Part shown: positions 1-9,493 of the stretch, piece by piece
Position numbering within the stretch: the first letter of the stretch is position 1
Layout: each line of letters begins with the position of its first letter
Origin: Paracoccaceae bacterium
GTDB taxonomy: Bacteria > Pseudomonadota > Alphaproteobacteria > Rhodobacterales > Rhodobacteraceae
Length of the DNA stretch: 64,000 nt
Assembly: GCA_014654775.1 (NCBI GenBank)
Contig: JACVZW010000075.1
Location: 1 to 64,000 of the forward strand
Direction of reading: 5' to 3'
The notes under the pieces: model-generated
Database searches by the model: none
Seen by the model: only the letters and a program-made list of their open reading frames with translations
Told to the model about the DNA's origin: nothing
Position numbers and translations under genes: made by a program

Positions 1-383
1 ATATGCTGCGATCCAAACGCCGATGCGCCCAAACCGCCCGCATATCCCTTCATCAATTAGCAATGTCAAAGAGCTACCCAAGGACAAAAACAATCAGGGC
101 GCCAGCTTCCTAGCGTATCCCCGTCCGCCTTGTCTTCAGATGTTCCGGCTTTCTGCTTCGTTTCAGCTTTCGCTTCAGCGCCGCTTCCGACCGCCACCGT
201 CGCCGTTCCGCTTCGGTGAGGGGGTATTTACGGAGGTGCGCCGGGGGCCGCAAGAGGGAAAAATACGAAAGTGGCGATTTTTTTCCATCAGCCGGATTAA
301 TCCACAAAATCTTGGGGTTGGCGCAATATTGGGCACCAGAGTCGTACTGTCTTGGCAATTTTATGACGTGGCGCGGCGGTAAA
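1..383. other. Window edge, no confident gene
   Basis: This is the downstream flank of msrQ. The only coding-like stretch is a minus-strand frame at 110-253 that would need a TTG start. It would give about 47 residues, very rich in Arg and Lys, with no clear ribosome binding site. The frame is open further upstream, so chance is the simpler explanation. I see no tRNA, terminator or repeat here. Confidence 0.5.
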
Positions 384-992
384 TCAGGCGGTTCGGGCCG
401 TGATCCGGCGGCGGTTGTGCCAGACTCGCGCCAGAAGCAAGGCAGTGATGGCACCAAGGTAGAAAAGCGGCTCTATCGGCCATGCCTTTACCAGCATCAG
501 GTAATGCGCAGCCCCACCCAAGGCCGCGACATAGGTGAGACGGTGAAGCCGATTCCATGTGGCCGCGCCGAGTCGCCGGATGGATGCGTTGTTCGAGGTG
601 AGGGCCAGTGGCACCATTGCGGCGAAGGCCAGCATGCCGATGATGATGTACCAGCGTTTCACCAGATCGGCGGCCATCTGATCCCAGCGTAGACCCATGT
701 CGAGGATCACCCATGTGAGCAGGTGCATGGTAACATAGAAGAAGGCGAGAAGGCCGATGGCGCGGCGGAAGCGGATGAGATTAAGGCCCACCCAACGCAA
801 CGGCGTGACGAGGAGGCCCGCGACGAGGAGTTGCAGGCCGAGCTCGCCCAGCCGAAGTTCGATCGCCTTGACGGGATCGGGACCGAGCCCGTTGGTGACG
901 GCCAACCAGACGATCCAAAGAAAGGGCAGAACGCCCGCCAGATAGACGGCATACACAGGCACCCGGCGGGCAAGGGCGTTGATCTGGTCCAT
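384..992 (-). CDS. msrQ: MsrQ, heme-binding membrane subunit of the MsrPQ methionine sulfoxide reductase
   Basis: MsrQ (formerly YedZ) is the b-heme inner-membrane protein that passes electrons to periplasmic MsrP for repair of oxidised methionines. The 202-residue product has about five to six hydrophobic helices (for example near residues 12-32 and 50-65). It has the conserved histidines expected for heme ligation, including those in VTMHLLTW and RLHRLTY and the AAHYLM histidine, and it ends in a basic tail after the last helix. The length is normal for the family. Its ATG shares one base with the msrP stop (TGATG), so the two genes are translationally coupled and the start is well fixed. 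Confidence 0.93.
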   Translation of the reverse strand: MDQINALARRVPVYAVYLAGVLPFLWIVWLAVTNGLGPDPVKAIELRLGELGLQLLVAGLLVTPLRWVGLNLIRFRRAIGLLAFFYVTMHLLTWVILDMGLRWDQMAADLVKRWYIIIGMLAFAAMVPLALTSNNASIRRLGAATWNRLHRLTYVAALGGAAHYLMLVKAWPIEPLFYLGAITALLLARVWHNRRRITARTA

Positions 993-1903
993 CAGTAAAA
1001 CTTCGCGAGATCCATGCCAGCGTAGAGCGAGGCGACCTCGGCCTCATAGCCGTTGAACATGAGCGTGTCCTGACGCCCGGCAAAGAGGCCCGCGCCGACG
1101 CGGCGTTCGGTGGCCTGCGACCAGCGGGGATGATCCACCGTGGGGTTCACGTTGGCATAGAAGCCGTATTCGGACGGCTGAAGCATGTTCCATGTCGTCG
1201 GCGGTTCTTCGGCGACAAGGCTGATGCGGACGATGCTCTTGATCGATTTGAAGCCATACTTCCATGGCACGACAAGGCGGATGGGTGCGCCGTTCTGATT
1301 GGGCATCTCTTCGCCATAGAGGCCCGTCGCCATGATGGTGAGGGGATTCATCGCCTCGTCCAGACGCAAACCCTCGCGGTATGGCCAATCGAGGATGGGG
1401 GATTGCTGGCCCACCATCTCTTCGGGGCGGACGAGGGTTTCGAAGGCGACGTATTTCGCCCCGGGCTGCACGCCCACGCGGTTGAGCAGGCCGGAGAGTT
1501 CGAAGCCGATCCAGGGGATGATCATCGACCACGCCTCGACGCAGCGGAAGCGGTAGATACGTTCCTCCAGCGGCTGATCCTTCAGAACATCGGCGATGTC
1601 ATAGGTGCCGGGCTTGTCGACAAGGCCATCGATCACGATGGACCATGGATCGGTTGTCAGGGCGCCTGCGTTGCGGGCGGGGTCTTCCTTGCCAGTGCCG
1701 AATTCGTAGAAGTTGTTGTAGCTGGTGATGTCTTCGAAGCTGTTGGGTTCGTCCGTCGTCGAGAAGGCGCTGGGGGAATAGGTGAGCTTCGCGGCTGCCG
1801 GGGCCGCGACGAGGGCCGCACCAGCGCCAGCGATCACGGCGCGGCGGTTGAGCCAGAGGTGTTTCGGCGTCACGTCCGACCAGCCGAGGGCGGTTTTCTT
1901 CAT
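992..1903 (-). CDS. msrP: MsrP, periplasmic molybdopterin methionine sulfoxide reductase
   Basis: Catalytic subunit (formerly YedY) that reduces methionine sulfoxide in periplasmic proteins using a molybdopterin cofactor. The 303-residue protein begins with a Tat signal: Arg20-Arg21 in LNRRAVIAG, followed by a hydrophobic stretch and an AxA-type cleavage site near residue 38. The molybdenum-ligating cysteine is Cys121 in [10 protein letters not shown], within the sulfite-oxidase-like fold. Later blocks ([33 protein letters not shown]) match the family. A GAAGGAG ribosome site lies 6 bases before the ATG. The gene heads a two-gene operon with msrQ and is divergent from the fasciclin gene. Confidence 0.95.
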   Translation of the reverse strand: MKKTALGWSDVTPKHLWLNRRAVIAGAGAALVAAPAAAKLTYSPSAFSTTDEPNSFEDITSYNNFYEFGTGKEDPARNAGALTTDPWSIVIDGLVDKPGTYDIADVLKDQPLEERIYRFRCVEAWSMIIPWIGFELSGLLNRVGVQPGAKYVAFETLVRPEEMVGQQSPILDWPYREGLRLDEAMNPLTIMATGLYGEEMPNQNGAPIRLVVPWKYGFKSIKSIVRISLVAEEPPTTWNMLQPSEYGFYANVNPTVDHPRWSQATERRVGAGLFAGRQDTLMFNGYEAEVASLYAGMDLAKFY

Positions 1904-2191
1904 CTCGTTCTCCTTCGCAGCCTATGGACAGGGAGTGTGCGCCTGTTCGCGCAAAAGACAACGGGGGTGCCCTTCACCTTGGCTTTACGTGCGGAAGGGG
2001 CAATCAGTTTCAGTCACGATAGGTAAATCTGCGTCACAGGTTTTTGAGTTGAATGGAAAACCGGGCGGGGCTTAGGGCCTGCAGCCCTGCCGACAAGGCG
2101 GCATAACGCATCTGTCAGCGTCATCCGATCCGTTTCGCGCCCCATATGAGGGAGGCCAATACTGGCGACAGATCAAATGGGAGTGACGCCA

Positions 2192-2674
2192 ATGATCCGC
2201 AGAACCTTTCTTGCCCTGACCACCGCGATGGCCCTGTCGGCCCCGGCCTTTGCGCAGGATGCCAAGGACATCGTCGATACCGCCGTGGGCGCGGGCACCT
2301 TTACAACGCTGGTCGCCGCAGTCGAAGCGGCCGGCCTTGTCGAGACGCTGAAGGGCGAAGGCCCGTTCACCGTCTTTGCGCCGACCGACGCCGCCTTTGC
2401 TGCGCTGCCCGCTGGCACAGTGGAAGACCTGCTGAAGCCCGAGAACAAGGACAAGCTGACCGCGATCCTGACCTATCACGTGGTTCCGGGCAAAGTGATG
2501 TCGACCGACCTGTCCGAAGGCCTGAAGGCCGCGACGGTGCAGGGTGCCGAAGTGACCATCACGCTGGATGGCGGCGCCAAGGTAAATGGTGCGGTCATTT
2601 CGACCGCCGATATCGAAGCGACCAACGGCGTGATCCACGTGATCGACTCGGTCATCCTTCCGCCGGAAGGCTGA
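2192..2674 (+). CDS. Secreted fasciclin-domain protein
   Basis: A 160-residue protein with a Sec signal peptide ([21 protein letters not shown], cleavage after Ala21) and a single fasciclin (FAS1) domain. The domain is recognised from [23 protein letters not shown] and the closing [16 protein letters not shown]1 proteins are extracytoplasmic and often adhesive, and the exact role here is unknown. I chose the ATG at 2192 over an in-frame ATG at 2177 because GGGAG sits just upstream of 2192 and the signal peptide then begins at the start. It is a monocistronic unit closed by a strong terminator and divergent from msrP. Confidence 0.9.
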   Translation: MIRRTFLALTTAMALSAPAFAQDAKDIVDTAVGAGTFTTLVAAVEAAGLVETLKGEGPFTVFAPTDAAFAALPAGTVEDLLKPENKDKLTAILTYHVVPGKVMSTDLSEGLKAATVQGAEVTITLDGGAKVNGAVISTADIEATNGVIHVIDSVILPPEG

Positions 2675-2698
2675 TTTTCCGCTTCCCTGTCGGAAACG

Positions 2699-2734
2699 GG
2701 GGGCGCAGCGATGGCTGCGCCCCCTTTTTCTTTA
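2699..2734 (+). terminator. Rho-independent terminator of the fasciclin gene
   Basis: A perfect 10-bp GC stem (GGGGGCGCAG / CTGCGCCCCC, 2699-2708 with 2715-2724) with a 6-base loop is followed by TTTTTCTTT. The T run lies on the plus-strand side, so it terminates the fasciclin transcript. The clpB stop codon sits in its tail. Confidence 0.93.
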
Positions 2735-5344
2735 ATGCACCACCGCCTGCGCGGGACGATCCCGGCGCGAGGCGATGACGCGGTCGCCAACAATCAAGCC
2801 GTCAGCCCCGGCGGTGACATGGATCGTCGCCCCGTCGAGGATATCGCCCGCAAGCAGCATCTCGGCCAGCGGGTCCTGCAACTGGCGCTGGATCACCCGT
2901 TTCAGGGGCCGCGCGCCATAGACCGGATCATAGCCTTCCTCGGCCAGCCAAGCCTTGGCATCGGCGGCAAGGTCGAGCGTGATCTTGCGCTGCGCCAGCC
3001 GCTTTTCGAGGCGGCGAAGCTGGATCTCTACGATCCCGGTCATGTCGGCGCGACCGAGGCGATCGAAGATGATCGTCTCGTCCAGACGGTTCAGGAATTC
3101 GGGGCGGAAATGGGCGCGCACCGCCTCCATCACCTCGCGCTTGGCCGTTGCGGCATCCGATCCGTCGGGCAGAAGCGAGAGCGCTTGCGACCCGAGGTTG
3201 GACGTCAGGACGATGATCGTTTGCTTGAAGTCCACGGTGCGGCCCTGACCATCGGTCAGGATGCCATCATCGAGGACTTGCAGCAGCACGTTGAAGACAT
3301 CCGGGTGGGCCTTTTCCACCTCGTCGAACAGGACGACCTGATAAGGCCTTCTGCGCACCGCTTCGGTCAGCACGCCGCCTTCGTCATAGCCGACATAGCC
3401 GGGGGGCGCGCCGATCAGGCGGGCCACGGCGTGTTTCTCCATGAATTCGGACATGTCGATGCGGACCATCGCGGTTTCATCGTCGAAGAGGTATTCGGCG
3501 AGCGCCTTGGTCAGTTCCGTTTTGCCGACCCCGGTCGGGCCGAGGAACAGGAAGGACCCCAGCGGGCGGCCTTCGTCGTTCAGCCCGGCGCGGGCGCGGC
3601 GGACGGCTTTGGACACGGCTTCCACTGCCTGACGTTGGCCCACCACACGGCGGCCGAGTTCATCCTCCATCCGGAGGAGTTTCTCGCGTTCGCCTTCCAG
3701 CATTTTGGTGGTGGGGATGCCAGTCCAGCGTTCTACCACTTCGGCGATTTGTTCAGGGCGGACGGCTTCGGAGACAAGGGCGTCGCCCTCGCGGGCCTCT
3801 GCCTCGGCCAAGGATTTCTCCAGCCCAGGGATACGCCCGTATTGCAGTTCGCCCGCCTTGGCGAAATCGCCTTCCCTCTTGGCCTGTTCCAGTTCGGCGC
3901 GGGCGCGGTCGAGCTGTTCCTTCAGCTCCCGCGCCTGTTCCAGACTGTCGCGTTCCGCCTGCCATTTGGCGGTCATCTCGGCCGACTGCTGCTGCAGGTC
4001 CGAGAGTTCCTTTTCCAGCTTTTCCAGACGGTCGCGGGAGGCGGCATCGTCTTCTTTCTTCAGCGCCTCCGACTCGATCTGGAATTGCAGGATCTGGCGG
4101 TCAAGCGCGTCGAGTTCCTCGGGCTTTGAATCCACCTCCATCCTCAGGCGGGAGGCGGCTTCATCCACAAGGTCGATCGCCTTGTCAGGAAGGAAGCGGT
4201 CGGTGATGTAGCGGTGCGAGAGGGTGGCCGCCGCGACGAGGGCCGAATCCGAGATGCGGACGCCGTGGTGGAGTTCGTATTTCTCTTTGATCCCGCGCAG
4301 GATGGAGATGGTGTCTTCGACCGTGGGTTCGTTCACCATCACCGGTTGGAACCGGCGGGCGAGGGCGGCGTCCTTTTCCACGTATTTGCGGTACTCATCC
4401 AGCGTGGTGGCACCAACGCAGTGCAACTCACCCCGCGCAAGCGCGGGTTTGATGAGGTTGGCGGCATCCATCGCGCCGTCGGATTTACCCGCGCCGACGA
4501 GGGTGTGCATCTCGTCGATGAAAAGGATGATCTCGCCATTGGCAGAGGTCACCTCGTTCAGGACGGATTTCAGCCGTTCCTCGAATTCGCCGCGATACTT
4601 CGCGCCTGCGATCAGCGCGCCCATGTCGAGCGCCATGAGCTTCTTGTTGCGCAAGGATTCCGGCACATCGCCGTTGACGATGCGCAGGGCGAGACCTTCC
4701 GCGATGGCCGTCTTGCCGACGCCGGGTTCGCCGATGAGGACGGGGTTGTTCTTGGTGCGGCGGGACAGGACCTGCATCGCACGGCGGATCTCTTCGTCGC
4801 GGCCGATGATGGGGTCGATCTTGCCCTGTTCCGCGGCCTCGGTCAGATCACGCGCGAATTTCTTCAGCGCGTCATAGCCTTCTTCGGCACTGGCCGTGTC
4901 GGCAGTCCGGCCCTTGCGGATGTCGTTGATTGCGGCGTTGAGTTTCTGAGCGGTGACGGCCCCGGCATCGAGCGCCTGCTTGGCATTGCCGGGCACCATG
5001 GCCAGCGCCATGAGGATGCGTTCGACGGGAACAAAGCTGTCGCCCGCCTTTTTTGCCACCTTCTCGGCCTCGTCCAGAACCTTCACGAGGCCCGGATCGG
5101 TGAAGGGCTGCGCGTCGCCCGACACTTTCGGCAGTTTCGCCAGCGCCAGATTGACCGCCTCCACCACGCGGGCGGGTTCACCCCCGGCGCGGCGGATGAG
5201 GTTGGAGGCCAACCCCTGTTCGTCATCCATGATCGCCTTCAGCAAATGTTCGGGCGCAAGCCGCTGATGGCTTTCCCGCATCGCGATGGTCTGCGCGGCC
5301 TGCAAGAACCCGCGCGAGCGTTCCGTGAACTTTTCAAGGTTCAT
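2732..5344 (-). CDS. clpB: ClpB disaggregase (AAA+ chaperone)
   Basis: ATP-dependent protein disaggregase that works with DnaK to rescue heat-aggregated proteins in the cytosol. The full-length 870-residue protein has an N-terminal Clp repeat domain (about 1-150), a first AAA+ module with Walker A GEPGVGKT at 205-212 and a Walker B of type [10 protein letters not shown], and a charged coiled-coil middle domain (about 405-525, rich in Glu, Lys and Gln). The second AAA+ module has Walker A GPTGVGKT (about 605) and [15 protein letters not shown], and the C-terminal domain carries the conserved GARPLKR motif. AAGGAG lies 9 bases before the ATG. The gene stands alone, and the heat-shock-like promoter upstream fits its role. 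Confidence 0.98.
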   Translation of the reverse strand: MNLEKFTERSRGFLQAAQTIAMRESHQRLAPEHLLKAIMDDEQGLASNLIRRAGGEPARVVEAVNLALAKLPKVSGDAQPFTDPGLVKVLDEAEKVAKKAGDSFVPVERILMALAMVPGNAKQALDAGAVTAQKLNAAINDIRKGRTADTASAEEGYDALKKFARDLTEAAEQGKIDPIIGRDEEIRRAMQVLSRRTKNNPVLIGEPGVGKTAIAEGLALRIVNGDVPESLRNKKLMALDMGALIAGAKYRGEFEERLKSVLNEVTSANGEIILFIDEMHTLVGAGKSDGAMDAANLIKPALARGELHCVGATTLDEYRKYVEKDAALARRFQPVMVNEPTVEDTISILRGIKEKYELHHGVRISDSALVAAATLSHRYITDRFLPDKAIDLVDEAASRLRMEVDSKPEELDALDRQILQFQIESEALKKEDDAASRDRLEKLEKELSDLQQQSAEMTAKWQAERDSLEQARELKEQLDRARAELEQAKREGDFAKAGELQYGRIPGLEKSLAEAEAREGDALVSEAVRPEQIAEVVERWTGIPTTKMLEGEREKLLRMEDELGRRVVGQRQAVEAVSKAVRRARAGLNDEGRPLGSFLFLGPTGVGKTELTKALAEYLFDDETAMVRIDMSEFMEKHAVARLIGAPPGYVGYDEGGVLTEAVRRRPYQVVLFDEVEKAHPDVFNVLLQVLDDGILTDGQGRTVDFKQTIIVLTSNLGSQALSLLPDGSDAATAKREVMEAVRAHFRPEFLNRLDETIIFDRLGRADMTGIVEIQLRRLEKRLAQRKITLDLAADAKAWLAEEGYDPVYGARPLKRVIQRQLQDPLAEMLLAGDILDGATIHVTAGADGLIVGDRVIASRRDRPAQAVVH

Positions 5345-5417
5345 CGGCGTATCTCCTTTTCATAGCACCGTCCCGCGAACGCCCTGAAAAGGCACGCCCG
5401 CCCCGGCCTTGAAGGAA

Positions 5418-5446
5418 AGATGGGACGGCTTGCCCCGCGCTGCAAG
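5418..5446 (-). promoter_or_regulatory. Candidate RpoH (sigma-32) promoter of clpB
   Basis: Read on the minus strand, CTTGCA (5441-5446) is followed after 15 bases by TCCCATCT (5418-5425). This is close to the heat-shock consensus CTTGAA / CCCCATNT. It lies about 75 bases ahead of the clpB ATG, where a heat-shock promoter is expected for this gene. No sigma-70-like alternative was obvious. Confidence 0.6.
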
Positions 5447-5481
5447 ATTGCAAGTCGTGAATGCGTCAACTTTTCCCGTCT

Positions 5482-6306
5482 TCAGGGCGTGTAGCGGACG
5501 AAGGCGAAGGCGTGGCCGTCGGGGGCCCAGTTCGGAACGTTCATCGTGCCCTGCCCGCCGATGCATTCAAGGATGCGGCGGCGATCACTCCCATCGGGTC
5601 GACAGAGGACGAGGGCGACGGGCAAGTCCGCCGGGTGGCCTTGGGTCCCGGGCGAATAGGAGAGGTAGATGAGGTGGGTGCCGCAGGGCGAAGGATGCGG
5701 GAACCAGTTGACGCGATCATCGGCGAAAAGCTTGCGCTGATCCGATCCGTCGGCCTGCATGACCCATATCTGGGCGTGACCGTCGCGGTCACAGTTCCAG
5801 TAGATGAGCCGCCCGTCATAGCTGAAATCCGGGCCATCGGAATGGCCTTCGCCGAAGGTGAGGCGGGTTTCGGGGCCGCCTGCAGCGGGCATGGTGTAGA
5901 CATCAACGACCCGGCTGCCGCCACGGGCCGCGACAAAGGCCAATGTCCGGCCATCGGGGGACCAGCCATGCCACCAGCTGGGTGCCTTGTCGTTGATCAG
6001 GCGCGCGGTTCCACCGGTTGCTGGGATCATGAACATCTCCGCCCCGTGCCCACGGTGCGCGCAGAACACGATCGTCCTGCCGTCGGGGCTGATGCCATGG
6101 TCGTTGTTGCAGCGCGCGTCAAAGCCGATATCCAGCGGTTCCAGCGCGGGCCGATCCAGCGGCACGCGGTAGAGCCGACCGTCGCCGTTCACCAGCAGCG
6201 CGTTACCCGAAGGATACCAGTTCGGCGCCTCGATCCGGTGATCGACCGTCAGGATGGTGCGGGCGCGGCCTTCGGCGATGTCCCAGAGGGAGAGGTGGGA
6301 TTTCAC
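5482..6306 (-). CDS. TolB-like WD40/PD40 beta-propeller protein
   Basis: A 274-residue protein built of repeated beta-propeller blades. Repeats of the type SPDGRTIVF, SPDGRTLAF, SYDGRLIYW and APDGHAFAF mark PD40/TolB-type blades. It has no signal peptide, unlike true TolB, so it is probably cytoplasmic and not part of a Tol-Pal system; no other tol gene is nearby. Its ATG overlaps the stop of the upstream 256-residue gene by 4 bases, so the two are likely made together. The ligand or partner is unknown. The family call is firm, the function is not. Confidence 0.85.
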   Translation of the reverse strand: MKSHLSLWDIAEGRARTILTVDHRIEAPNWYPSGNALLVNGDGRLYRVPLDRPALEPLDIGFDARCNNDHGISPDGRTIVFCAHRGHGAEMFMIPATGGTARLINDKAPSWWHGWSPDGRTLAFVAARGGSRVVDVYTMPAAGGPETRLTFGEGHSDGPDFSYDGRLIYWNCDRDGHAQIWVMQADGSDQRKLFADDRVNWFPHPSPCGTHLIYLSYSPGTQGHPADLPVALVLCRPDGSDRRRILECIGGQGTMNVPNWAPDGHAFAFVRYTP

Positions 6307-7073
6307 CTCTCCTTGGCCTTGAGCAGCTTGGGCGGGCGCAGGCGTTCCGCGTCACGCATCAGGCTGAAGGTCTGGTTGACGTAGTTCACGACGCCCGAAA
6401 TCTGTTCCATGTAGGCGGTGAGTTCCGGGGTTTTGTCGGCCTCAACCATCTGGACGGGGCGGTCGGGACCTTCATGTTCGAACTGGCAGTAGAAAAGCGG
6501 CTCGCCCCGTTTCAGGATGATGTCCTTTTCGGGTTCGTGCCATTCGAACGCCCACATGATGGGTCGCGGCCAAAGGTTCAGTTGGAAGCGGCCGCCGAAG
6601 ATTGTGCCGGGGAGCGGGTCCTTGCGGTAATGGGCGAAGGTGCCGACCTGCGTCATCCAGACGGGTTCGTCGGCAATGAAGGTATAGGGAAGCTGCAACT
6701 GGACCGTCGGGCGGTCGGGATAACGCCATTCCACCTCGGAGACGAGGGTGAGGACCTCGTTCAGTTTGTTGGACCTGATGGGCGAGGCGCTGCCGGCGCG
6801 GTTGACAAGAACGGCTTTGCCTTTGTCGTCGCGGGCAAAGCCGATCTGCAGGTCGAAGGGGCATTTGATGACGAAGTAGCGGCTTTCCATCTGGATGACC
6901 GCCGGGCAGCGGCTGGCGCTTTTCGCGTGCTGGCGGTTGACCTGACGAGAGACCAGCCGTTCGGGTGGGTCATAGAGGACGGCGCCTTTGTCCGAGGACA
7001 GGAACCAGCCCACCTGCACGGGGCCGGAGCGGGGGCCTTCGTCGGGACGGTCATAGGTAACGGTGATCTGCAC
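6303..7073 (-). CDS. Conserved-looking protein of unknown function
   Basis: A 256-residue soluble protein that I do not recognise. It has no signal peptide or membrane helix. It is rich in Trp, Pro and aromatic residues, with notable blocks VWMTQVGTFAHYRKDPLPG and WPRPIMWAFEWHEPEKD. It has two cysteines, both in its first half (SRCPAV and IKCPFD). The C-terminal 40 residues are charged and probably helical. The stop overlaps the start of the TolB-like propeller gene by 4 bases (ATGA-type), so the pair is translationally coupled and may act together. G/C-biased third codon positions and this coupling argue that it is a real gene. Confidence 0.8.
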   Translation of the reverse strand: MQITVTYDRPDEGPRSGPVQVGWFLSSDKGAVLYDPPERLVSRQVNRQHAKSASRCPAVIQMESRYFVIKCPFDLQIGFARDDKGKAVLVNRAGSASPIRSNKLNEVLTLVSEVEWRYPDRPTVQLQLPYTFIADEPVWMTQVGTFAHYRKDPLPGTIFGGRFQLNLWPRPIMWAFEWHEPEKDIILKRGEPLFYCQFEHEGPDRPVQMVEADKTPELTAYMEQISGVVNYVNQTFSLMRDAERLRPPKLLKAKER

Positions 7074-7089
7074 GGGTCCAACCTTTGTT

Positions 7090-7809
7090 CTACAGCAACC
7101 TCAGAGCCGCCTTCAGCGCGCGCACCGCGAGTTCCGAGGTGATGCGCCGTTCGGGCGGGCCGAAGCCGAAGGCGGCGATGGCGGCCCCTTCGGCCTCTGG
7201 CATGGAACAGGAGGCGTGGATTTCGCGCAAGGGCAGATGGGCGATGGCAGGCAGGGTTTCGGGACGGATGCCCGATCCGGGCAACAGGATGATCCGCCCC
7301 GCGGCCTGATCCATGAGCCGGGCAAGCGTTTCCGCACCTTCGGGCGCCGTGGGCGCCCCGCCTGAGGTGAGGATGCGGCGGAAACCCAACGCGATGGCGG
7401 TTTCCAGCGCCTGCCCCTTGTCGGGCGTAAGGTCGAAGCAGCGGTGCAGGGTGGTGTCCATCCCCTCGGCTTCGGCGAGCAAGGTGGCGAGCATCCATTC
7501 ATCCAGCCGCCCGTCGGGACGCGAGGCCCCAAGGACGACTCCCGCAAGGCCTGCGGTGCGGGCGGCGGCGATGTCGGCCTTCATCTGGCGAAGGTCTTCG
7601 CTGGACCAGAGGAAACCACCCGCGCGGGGGCGGATCATGGCCATGGCCGGGATCGGGCTGCGGGCGGCCTCGGCCATCAGGCCGGGCGAGGGAGAGAGCC
7701 CGCCAAGTGCGAGTGCGGAGCAGAGTTCGATCCGGCCTGCCCCGCCACGCAGAGCGGCGGCAAGGCCAGTGGCATCTTCGACGCAGACCTCAAGCAAGAT
7801 GTCAGGCAA
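7090..7809 (-). CDS. cutC: CutC family protein
   Basis: A 239-residue CutC-family TIM-barrel protein. Typical blocks are visible: LLEVCVEDATG at the N-terminus, GGAGRIELCSAL, IRPRAGGF, GVVLGA, TLHRCFDL, RILTSGGA and ILLPGSGI. The family was named for copper homeostasis in Escherichia coli, but a direct role in copper handling is disputed, so the biochemical function should be treated as open. The length is normal. Its start lies inside the 3' end of the ROK kinase gene (8-base overlap), which suggests they are expressed together. Confidence 0.93.
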   Translation of the reverse strand: MPDILLEVCVEDATGLAAALRGGAGRIELCSALALGGLSPSPGLMAEAARSPIPAMAMIRPRAGGFLWSSEDLRQMKADIAAARTAGLAGVVLGASRPDGRLDEWMLATLLAEAEGMDTTLHRCFDLTPDKGQALETAIALGFRRILTSGGAPTAPEGAETLARLMDQAAGRIILLPGSGIRPETLPAIAHLPLREIHASCSMPEAEGAAIAAFGFGPPERRITSELAVRALKAALRLL

Positions 7810-8695
7810 AGGCCACCTCGGCGGCGGCGGCGGCCCCGATTAGGCCGGGTTCGATGCGGCAGAGCGCGGGCACGACGAGGGGGCGGTCGGTCCCGCGCAG
7901 GATCATGTTGCGGACGGCGGCGTCGAGATGGGCGATGAGGGCGGGTACGTTCGACAGGCCGCCGCCGACGGGCACGATGGAGGCGCCCACGGTGTTCAGG
8001 ATCATGGCAAGCGGCGGGGCGAGGATCGCGCGCCAGACATCCACCGTCTGCGCCGCTTGTGGGTCACCGGATTGCCAGCCGTGCAGAAGGGATTCGGAGG
8101 TGGCCGTCGCCCCATGAAGGGCGAAATGCAGCTTCTCGATGCCACGCGCCGAACAGACGGCGTCAAGGCAACCCGTCAGGCCGCAGCCACAGGGAAACTC
8201 AGGCAGGGTGACGCCTTCGACCTGTGTCCGGGCCACGGGGCCGTGGCCCCATTCCCCAGCAAAGCCGCCGGGGCCGGAGACGGGTCTGCCGTCGATCACC
8301 AGCCCGCCGCCCACCCCAGTGCCGAGGATGATGCCGAATACGGTGCGATGCCCCTGCCCTGCGCCCTGCGTGGCCTCGGCCATCGCGAAGCAATCGGCAT
8401 CATTGAGGATGAGGACGGGGACGCGCAGCGCATCCTGCAACTCAGGCCCGAGTCGGCGGCCATCGGCGCAAGGGATGTTGGCAACACGCAGGCGCTGCGT
8501 ATCCGGGTCCACCACTCCGGCGATGGAGATGGCAACGGCCTTGGGGCGCAGCCCTTCGGCAAAGCGAGCGATGGCGGCGGTAAAGGCCGTGAAGTCACCT
8601 GTCGGGGTGGGCGTATCGCCCAGCGGCACGAGGCTGCCGTCGGTGAAGTTGGCGGCCTTGATCCGGCTGCCGCCGATATCGAAACAGAGGATCAT
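7802..8695 (-). CDS. ROK-family sugar kinase
   Basis: A 297-residue ROK (repressor, ORF, kinase) protein, probably a cytoplasmic sugar or amino-sugar kinase. It has the N-terminal phosphate-binding motif CFDIGGSRIKA and no helix-turn-helix domain, so it is a kinase and not a repressor. The ATP/sugar region reads GTGVGGGLVIDG. The zinc motif CGCGLTGCLD follows EWGHGPV and has all three cysteines. The length matches kinases such as N-acetylglucosamine kinase (NagK) or fructokinase. The substrate cannot be told from sequence, and the only partner in the operon is cutC. Confidence 0.9.
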   Translation of the reverse strand: MILCFDIGGSRIKAANFTDGSLVPLGDTPTPTGDFTAFTAAIARFAEGLRPKAVAISIAGVVDPDTQRLRVANIPCADGRRLGPELQDALRVPVLILNDADCFAMAEATQGAGQGHRTVFGIILGTGVGGGLVIDGRPVSGPGGFAGEWGHGPVARTQVEGVTLPEFPCGCGLTGCLDAVCSARGIEKLHFALHGATATSESLLHGWQSGDPQAAQTVDVWRAILAPPLAMILNTVGASIVPVGGGLSNVPALIAHLDAAVRNMILRGTDRPLVVPALCRIEPGLIGAAAAAEVAFA

Positions 8696-8797
8696 GCGCC
8701 GTCCCTGCGGTTTTGGCCCAGATTAGCGGGCTTCGCGCGGCTTGACAGCCCCGCCCGTGCGGATCATCTGGCGCGGGCCTTCATCGGGGGATTGGGA

Positions 8798-9493
8798 ATG
8801 TCGGACGACCGTCTGATCGTGGCGCTGGACGTGCCAAACGTGGTGCAGGGGCTGGACCTTGTCGCGCGCATCGGAGAGGCGGCGAGCTTCTACAAGATCG
8901 GCCTCGGCATGCTGACCGGGGGCGGGCTGGCCTTGGCCAATGAGATCAAGGGTGAGATGGGCAAGCGGGTCTTTCTGGACCTGAAGCTGTTCGACATCGG
9001 CGCGACGATCGAGGCAGCGGTGCGGGGGATCGCGCGCTATGATCTGGACCTGCTGACGGTGCATGGCGACCCGCAGGTGGTGCGGGCGGCTGCCGAAGGG
9101 AAAGCGGGCACAGGGCTGAAGATCATGGCGGTGACGGTGCTGACCTCGCTAGACCGTGCGGATCTGGATGCGAACCTGATCAAGGCGGGCGATATCCATG
9201 ATATCACGCTGGAACGGGCGGCCCGCGCGCTGGAGGCCGGGGCGGATGGCGTGATCGCCAGCCCGCAGGAGGCCGCGATGATCCGGGCGCTGCCACAGGC
9301 GCAGGGCAAGCTGATCGTGACGCCGGGGGTTCGGCCCATGGGCGCAGCGGCGGGGGATCAAAAACGCATCGCCACGCCTGCGCAGGCCATCGGGGACGGA
9401 GCGGATCACATCGTGGTGGGGCGCCCGATCTGGCAGGCGGCGGACCCAGCCGCAGCGGCGCGGGCCGTCATTGCGGAACTGCCTGCGCGCTGA
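8798..9493 (+). CDS. pyrF: Orotidine-5'-phosphate decarboxylase
   Basis: The last step of UMP synthesis, decarboxylating OMP in the cytosol. The 231-residue TIM barrel starts MSDDRLIVALDVPN and carries the catalytic DLKLFDIGATIE block (Asp-x-Lys-x-x-Asp type). The phosphate-binding end reads VTPGVRP followed by GADHIVVGRPI. The reading frame stays open far upstream across the antisense ROK gene, but the family start is clearly the ATG at 8798. Its 3' end overlaps the convergent Nudix gene by 26 bases. Confidence 0.96.
   Translation: MSDDRLIVALDVPNVVQGLDLVARIGEAASFYKIGLGMLTGGGLALANEIKGEMGKRVFLDLKLFDIGATIEAAVRGIARYDLDLLTVHGDPQVVRAAAEGKAGTGLKIMAVTVLTSLDRADLDANLIKAGDIHDITLERAARALEAGADGVIASPQEAAMIRALPQAQGKLIVTPGVRPMGAAAGDQKRIATPAQAIGDGADHIVVGRPIWQAADPAAAARAVIAELPAR

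Noticed and set aside
110-253. A small basic protein with TTG start near the window edge
   Set aside because: Weak start, no ribosome site, and composition explained by local GC and AG richness.
7928-8797. A long N-terminal extension of pyrF
   Set aside because: It is antisense to the ROK kinase and matches no pyrF family sequence; the ATG at 8798 opens the conserved protein.
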